A DNA stretch of 64,000 bases. It comes from Chinchilla lanigera (taxonomy: Eukaryota > Chordata > Mammalia > Rodentia > Chinchillidae). The stretch lies in NCBI RefSeq assembly GCF_000276665.1, contig NW_004955466.1, positions 7,617,737-7,681,736 on the forward strand, written 5' to 3'. Below, piece by piece: positions 58,195 through 64,000 of this stretch. Numbering within the stretch: the first letter of the stretch is position 1; every line of letters begins with the position of its first letter. The notes under the pieces were generated by a model. It was given only the letters and a program-made list of their open reading frames with translations. It was not told the origin of the DNA and made no database searches. The translations under genes were made by a program, and so were the position numbers.

Positions 58195-59060
58195 AGCAAA
58201 ATCCAACTCCAGACCTCCATCCTACCCACGACAAATCCAAGGGACAAACAGATAAAGGAAATGAAAGCCACCCACCTGTATTCTCTGAAGTAATAGCAGC
58301 AGAAGTTAAAAAAGATACATTAGGAAATTAGAGAAGAAATAATCTCTCAGGGAAAAATTATTTGATGTACATAATAATGGATTTGCTCAGGAAATCTAAA
58401 GTAGACACAGATTTTTAAAAAATAAAGTAGTATAGAAAAATGATGGAAATCATGATACAAAACATAGGAAGAAATGAAATCCATGAGACAGACTCAAACA
58501 GAGATTCAGGAAATTAAAAATTTCATTGAAAGTTTACAAAATTAACTGACCAAAAGGGAAGAGAGAATATCATACTTAGAAGATAAGATTACTGTTAGTG
58601 AACACAAAAACAAAGATCTCAAAAAATAGCAAGGGACCATGAAACAAAAATCCAACAACTGTAAGATGATGCAAAGAAGAACAACATAACATAAGATTGA
58701 TCAGAGTCAAGGAAAATGTAGGAGGAGGCACAAATGACTTTTAAAAAAACCTTTTCACATAAATAATGACAGAAAAATTCCAAAACATGGAAAAAGAATT
58801 AGACATACAAATAACAAAGGCATGCTGAACTCTAATTATTCATCATCAAAATAAACCTGCACAAAGGCATATGATAATCAAGATTTCTGAAACTCAGCAG
58901 AACAGAATATTAAAAGCTTTAGAGAAAAGAAATAAATCACCTATAAAGAAAAGTCCATCAGAATCACAAAAGACTTCTCAACACAAATCCCTCAAATCAA
59001 GGAAAGGTTGGAGTGAAGTACTTCAAGTACTGAAAGAAAAAAACTCTAACCCAAATTGAT
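58195..59060 (+). pseudogene. L1-C ORF1 remnant
   Basis: The N-terminal part near 58.2 kb aligns with that of L1-B. The C-terminal part at 58871-59059 reads IIKISETQQNRILKALEKR, then SRKGWSEVLQVLKEKNSNPN. ORF1 of L1 is an RNA-binding chaperone. Here stops and frameshifts destroy it. Confidence 0.72.
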
Positions 59061-59603
59061 GTACTAGAAAAACTATATTTCAAAATCAGTGAAGAAGTAA
59101 GATGCTTCCATAACAAAGAACACCTGAAGAAATTCATGACCAACAAACCATGTCTCTAAAATATTCTGAAGGATATTTTAGAAAGAATAAAGAAGACCAC
59201 AATCCCAAGGACACCAAGGGAAAGATTCTACCAGATAAGGCAAGCAATTAAACAGAGGGGAAGACAGGAAACCAACAAAAGGAAAATAATTTGTTAATGG
59301 TGAGTCACTACATATCAATGATAGCCATCAATATAATTGGTCTCAATTCAACAATGAAAAAAAATAGACTGGCATAATGGATCAAGAAACAAGATCCAAC
59401 AAGATGTTGCATAAAAAAAATTTAACTTGAAAAGAAATTCATAGACTGAGAAATCAAATGATGAAAAACAATACTTTGCGCATCAGGATCCCAGAAGATA
59501 GGGATCACAATTCTAACTGAAAACAAAATAAACTTCAAGTCAAGACTGAGCAAAAGAAAAAAGAAGGTCACTACATCCTTGTTAAAAAAAAAAAACTCCA
59601 AGA

Positions 59604-59692
59604 GGGGTTGAGGATATAGCTCAGTGGCACAGTGCCTGCCTGACAAACATGAGGTCCTGAGTTCAATGCCTGGTACCAAAAAAAGAAAAAAG
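59604..59692 (+). repeat. ID SINE with 14-bp target-site duplication
   Basis: ggggttgaggatatagctca, then gagttcaatgcctggtacca. aaaaaactccaaga at 59590-59603 and 59693-59706. It sits at the start of the L1-C endonuclease region, close to the homologous point hit by the ID at 29979 in L1-A. Confidence 0.95.
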
Positions 59693-59706
59693 AAAAAACT
59701 CCAAGA

Positions 59707-62700
59707 TGAAGACATAACAATTATAAATATATATACACCAAGTACCAGTACACCCAACTACATAAAACAAATATTAATGGACATGAAAGATCAAATAAAT
59801 ACTAACACAGGTATAATGGAGGATGGCAATACCCTACTGTCACAAATAGGCAGATAACTTTTTTTATCTTTTTGAGACAGGGTCTCACTACACAGTTTAG
59901 GCTGGCCTTCTGCTCACTTTGTAGCCCAGGCTGGTCTCACACTTGCAATGATCCTCCTGCTTGAGCCTCCCAAGTGCTGGGATTCCAGATGTGCACCACC
60001 AACCCTGGCTACAAATAGTCAGATAAACTAGACCAAAAAAATCAACAAAGAAATATTAGAACTGAATGAAACCTATGAAAAAATGGACTAAATAAATGTC
60101 TACAGAGTATTCCACCCCACAACATCAGATATACACATTCTTCTCAGCTTCACATGGAACATTCTCCAAAATACACCACATATTAGCTCATACAACATGC
60201 TTAAGGAAATATAATGAAAATGAAATTATCCTATTCATATTATCAGACCATAGTGCAATGAAATTGGAAATCAGTGGCAAAAGATACCAAAAGAACTTCA
60301 CAAACACATGAAAATTAAATAATACCCTAGTAAACAACCAATTTAAAATTTAAGAAATTTTAAAATTAAAACTTTATATAACAGTTTTGTAAAAATAAAA
60401 CTTTAAAATTAAAGAAGAAATTAAACATTACAATTAAATGATGATGCTGATACAACATATCAGAACCTATGGGATGTGATGGAAGCAGTCCTAAGAAGGA
60501 AATTTAGTGGTGAACTCTAATATCAGGAAAACAGAACAAGCTCAAATAAACAACCTAACTTCTAGAGAAAGAAGAACAATTTAAGCTCAATATTTGTATG
60601 AGGAGGAAATTACAAAGATCAGAGCAAAAATTAATTCAATAGACACTAAGAAAATAAATATAAAGAATCAATGAATCAAAGAACGATTCTTGGAAAGATT
60701 AAATAAAATTGATAAAGCCTTAGCCACCTTATCAAAAAAGAATGAAAAGACTCAAATTCATGCAGTTTGGAGTGAAAACTGAATCACAACAAATCCTACA
60801 GAAATCCAGAAGAATATCAATGCCTACTTTGATAATATTTATTCTAACAAGATGGAAAATATAAGAAATGGAAAGTTTCCTAGATATATGAATTGCCAAA
60901 ACTTAATCAAGAAGATATAAAAATTATAAATAACCTAATGTCAGTTAATGAAATCAACAATCTAATTAAAAGTTTACCAACAAGGAAAGTCCAGGTACTA
61001 GTGGATTCACCACTTAATCCTACAAGAAATCCAGACAAGACCTAATGCCACTATTCCTCAAAAGCATTAATAAAATTGAAAAGGATAGTCATTCCAGGAG
61101 GCAATTATTACCGTGATACCAAACCAAAGAAGAATCCAATCAAAAAAAAACTACAAGTCAATCTCCCTAATAAGCATAGATCCAAAAATTCTCAATAAGA
61201 TACTGCCAAACAGAATGTAGCAAATCATCAAGAAGATTATACACCATGACCACGTAGGATTCATCCCAGGGATGCAGGGATGGTTGAAAATACACAGATC
61301 AATTAATGTAATGCACCATACCAACAGGGCCAAAGATAAAAAATTCATGATCATCTAAATAGATGCACAGAAAGCATTTAACAATGTCCAACATACATTC
61401 ATGGTAAAACTCCTTTAGAAAACTGGAATAGATGGTCTTTATACAAAAGCCATCTATGACAAACTAACAGCCAACATCATTACACACGGCCAAAAACTTA
61501 CAGCTTTCATTCCAAAATCAGGAAATATAAAAAGATGTCCACTATCACTACTCCTATTTAATATAGTTCTGGAAATATTAGCCAGAGCAATTAGACAGAG
61601 AAAGAAATAAAAGGGATAAAGACTGAAAAGGAAGAACTTAGACTATCATTATTTGCAGATGACATGATACTCTATATAAAAGATCCCCAAAACTTCACCA
61701 AAAGACTTCAAGATTTAATCATAACATTCCTATACACAAATAACAAATTCACTGAGAGAGAAATTAGAGAAACAACACATTTTACAATAGCATCAAAAAA
61801 AGAGAAATACTTAGAAATCAATCTAACAAAGGAAATAAAAAAAACTACACTGAAAACAGTACTCTGAAAAAGGAGATGGAAGATTATATCAGAAAATAGA
61901 AAGACAGTCTTTGCTCTTGGCTAGGAATGGCCAACATAGTGAAAAATGGCAATCTTCCTAAAATTGTTATACAGATTTAATGCAATCCTAATCAAAATAC
62001 CGTTAGCGTATCTCACAGAACTAGAGAAAACAATCCTAAAATTCAAACCAGATGACACCTAGAATAGCAAACACAATTCCAAGCAACAAAGGCAAAGCAG
62101 TAGGCATCATAATCCCTTACTTGAAATTATACTACAAACTTCCTGTGATAAAACAGCATGGTACTGGCAAATAAAAAAATACCTCAGGATCAACTGAACA
62201 GCTTAGAAAATGCAGAAACAACTCCCAGTACACTCAGGCACCTTATCTATGACAAAGGAGCCAAACACATTCTCTAGAAGAAACATAGCCTCTTTAATAA
62301 ATGGTGCTGAGAAAAAGTGGTTTTCCACATGCCAAAAACTAAAACTAATCCCATAGCTATCACCATACACTGAATTAAATGCAAAATGGATCAAACATCT
62401 AAACATCAAAACAGAAACACTAGATCTGCTGGAAGAGAAAATAGGCACAACCCTTGAAGACACAGGTGTAGGCAAAAATTTTATGAAAAAAACCTCAATC
62501 ACACTTGAACTATCACAAAAATTAAAAACTGGGATCTCATCTTATTAATAAGATTTTGCACAGCAAAAAATTCACCAAGAGAGTAAAAGGACAATTGGCA
62601 GAGTATGGAGAAATTTTAGCCAGTTGTTCCTCAAAGGGCTAAATAGAATACAGAATTGAAAAAAAATCATAGAATAAAAAAAATCAGACCCCCTCAAATT

Positions 62701-63260
62701 TAAAGAATCAACCCAGAAATGAGCATCTGAAATGAATAACCACTTCTCAGATGAAGAATTAGAAATAGCAAATAGATATATGAAAACACACATTCAACAA
62801 CACTTTCCATTTGAGAGATGCAAATTAAAATAACACTGAGATTCCATCTCACTCCAGAAAGAATAGCTATTATCAAAGTCAAGCAATAACAAATGCTGAT
62901 CGAGCTCTGAGGAAAAAGCAACATTTCTCCATTGGTGGGAGTGCAGATTGGTGCAATCACTGTGGAAATCAGAGTGGAGACTCCAAAAAGCCAAAATTAG
63001 AGGTCCCATTTGACCCAGCTATTCCCCTTCTTGGTATCTTTCCAAAAGAATGAAAAGCATCATACCACATTAATAAATGCACACTTGTGTTTATAGAATC
63101 ATAGTTTGTAATAATTGAGTCTTGGAAACAGCCAAAATGCCCTTAAATTGATAAATGGACAAAAAAAAAAAAAAGATTTTTTATACAATGGAGTACTACT
63201 AAGCCATAAAGAAGGATAAACTTGAGACATTTCTAGGTAAATGGATACACCTCGAAACCA
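59707..63260 (+). pseudogene. L1-C ORF2 remnant (endonuclease/reverse transcriptase)
   Basis: Endonuclease pieces: EDITIINIYTPSTSTPNYI near 59.7 kb, and near 60.25 kb LSDHSAMKLEI with the SDH motif. A B1 splits this domain. The reverse-transcriptase core near 61.65 kb reads LFADDMILYIKDPQN, so the FADD active-site motif is kept. Further fragments run to the C-terminus near 63.2 kb. Many stops interrupt it, so it is not functional. Confidence 0.8.
59858..60010 (-). repeat. B1 SINE, antisense
   Basis: tttttgagacagggtctcac, then tgtagcccaggctggtctca, then tcccaagtgctgggattcca. acaaataggcagataa at 59842-59857 and a one-mismatch copy at 60011-60026 form the target duplication. A clear 7SL-derived rodent B1. 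Confidence 0.93.
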
Positions 63261-63356
63261 TACTTCTAAGTGAAATAAACCAGGTGAACTCATAAATATC
63301 ATATTGTCTCTCTAATGTAAAAAAGTAAAACTAAAAATAAGAACCAAAAAGTATAT

Positions 63357-63442
63357 AGGGGCTGGGGATTTAGCTCAGCGGCAAAAGCGCCTGCCGGGCA
63401 AGCACAAAGTCATGAGTTCAGTTCCCGGTACCGGAGAAAAAC

Positions 63443-63473
<31 letters not shown>
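63357..63473 (+). repeat. ID SINE with 16-bp target-site duplication
   Basis: gggctggggatttagctcag, then gagttcagttcccggtaccg, then a roughly 40-nt A-rich tail. agaaccaaaaagtata at 63340-63355 and 63474-63489. The long A tail suggests a young insertion. Confidence 0.96.
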
Positions 63474-63478
<5 letters not shown>

Positions 63479-63896
63479 CAAAAAGTATAATAGGTATTTT
63501 GAAATAAGAAGAAATTGTTCAAAGGGAAAATGGGTGCAGAGGGGTAAAGCAAGGAAGGCAAAAGAACAAAATGAGAAATGAAGGATAAAATGGAAACAAC
63601 ACTTTGTAAATAAGGAGGGAAAAGGGGTTGAAGGGAGGGGAGGGGAACGGGAAAAAAGAAGAATCAGGATTAATCATATACATTTATGAATTCCCTATGA
63701 TGACTGTGATCATTATGTATATCTAATGGTACCAATAAACCTAATACTAATAAAATAATAAAAACTAAAAATAAATTTGAAAGATCAAGTAGGCAAAAAC
63801 ATAGTTAAAAATATGAATATAAAACTGTATGTACATCAAACTTCATCTCTTCAAAGCAACAAGATACTTTAGTTTCAGTGTCAAAATGTAGAGGCA

Positions 63897-64000
63897 GGGG
63901 CTGGGGATTTAGCTCAGCGGCACAGTGCCTGCCTGGCAAGCACGACGTCGTGAGTTCGATTCCCGGTACCGGAAAAAAAAACAAAAACAAAAACAAAACA
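63897..64000 (+). repeat. ID SINE, cut by the window end
   Basis: gggctggggatttagctcag, then gtgagttcgattcccggtac, then an A/AAAC tail running off the window. CpGs are retained, so it is probably young. A short minus frame over it is SINE sequence. Confidence 0.95.

Larger units (their letters stand above)
56353..63789 (+). mobile_element. L1-C: nearly full-length L1, sense
   Basis: Flanks 56353-56369 and 63773-63789 agree at 15 of 17 bases, a diverged target duplication. The element starts near gagattcaacatggctgaat (typical L1 5' end) and ends tggtaccaataaacctaata with an A-rich tail. Order: 5' UTR to about 58.15 kb, ORF1 remnant, ORF2 remnant, 3' UTR from about 63.26 kb. Inserted elements: ID 59604-59692, B1 59858-60010, ID 63357-63473. 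All frames are broken. Confidence 0.85.

Overview
The window is mammalian nuclear DNA, almost certainly from a rodent outside the mouse/rat group. It has AT-rich introns, exons with GT/AG borders, 7SL-derived B1 elements, and many tRNA-derived ID-type SINEs (A-box-like gctggggatttagctcag, B-box-like gtgagttcgattcccggtacc, A-rich tail). It also carries an old B1+ID composite, MaLR-type LTRs and several generations of L1. I cannot name the species from sequence alone. There is no operon, CRISPR array or prokaryotic feature.

Gene content is sparse. Three exons of one minus-strand gene lie in the left fifth, at 13264-13476, 8343-8596 and 2526-2966. Spliced in that order they give one open frame of 302 codons after a 2-nt split codon, and the junction phases agree. 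The product is an acidic Ser-rich segment, a Ser/Thr/Pro/Gln linker and then a C2 domain of the Ca2+-independent kind found in SYT14/SYT16. I favour SYT16. The N-terminal exons should lie to the right of 13476, possibly beyond the window, and the second C2 domain to the left of position 1. Much of 13.5-64 kb may therefore be a long intron or 5' flank, but the window cannot show which.

Layout: 1-13.5 kb holds exons and introns with old repeats (L2, MIR, one ID, two microsatellites) and a 25-bp perfect inverted repeat. 13.5-20.9 kb holds old L1, L2 and MIR plus an LTR inserted into an L2. 20.9-33.4 kb is a nest: an LTR, a 5'-inverted L1, then an old plus-strand L1 whose 3' UTR is split by a roughly 7-kb minus-strand L1 that itself holds five ID SINEs. 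33.4-39 kb has unassigned sequence plus a Tigger-like DNA transposon inside another old repeat. 39-51 kb has old and middle-aged L1s, including an internally deleted L1, LTRs and a 100-N gap. 51-56 kb is mostly unassigned, with one LTR, MIRs and an unexplained 177-codon ORF. 56.35-63.79 kb is a nearly full-length plus-strand L1 flanked by a diverged target-site duplication and interrupted by two IDs and a B1. The window ends inside another ID.

All L1 reading frames seen are broken. I find no convincing new multi-gene system. The most interesting items are the gene-structure details, the 25-bp inverted repeat, the internally deleted L1, the duplicated segment around 48.7/50.0 kb and the 177-codon ORF.
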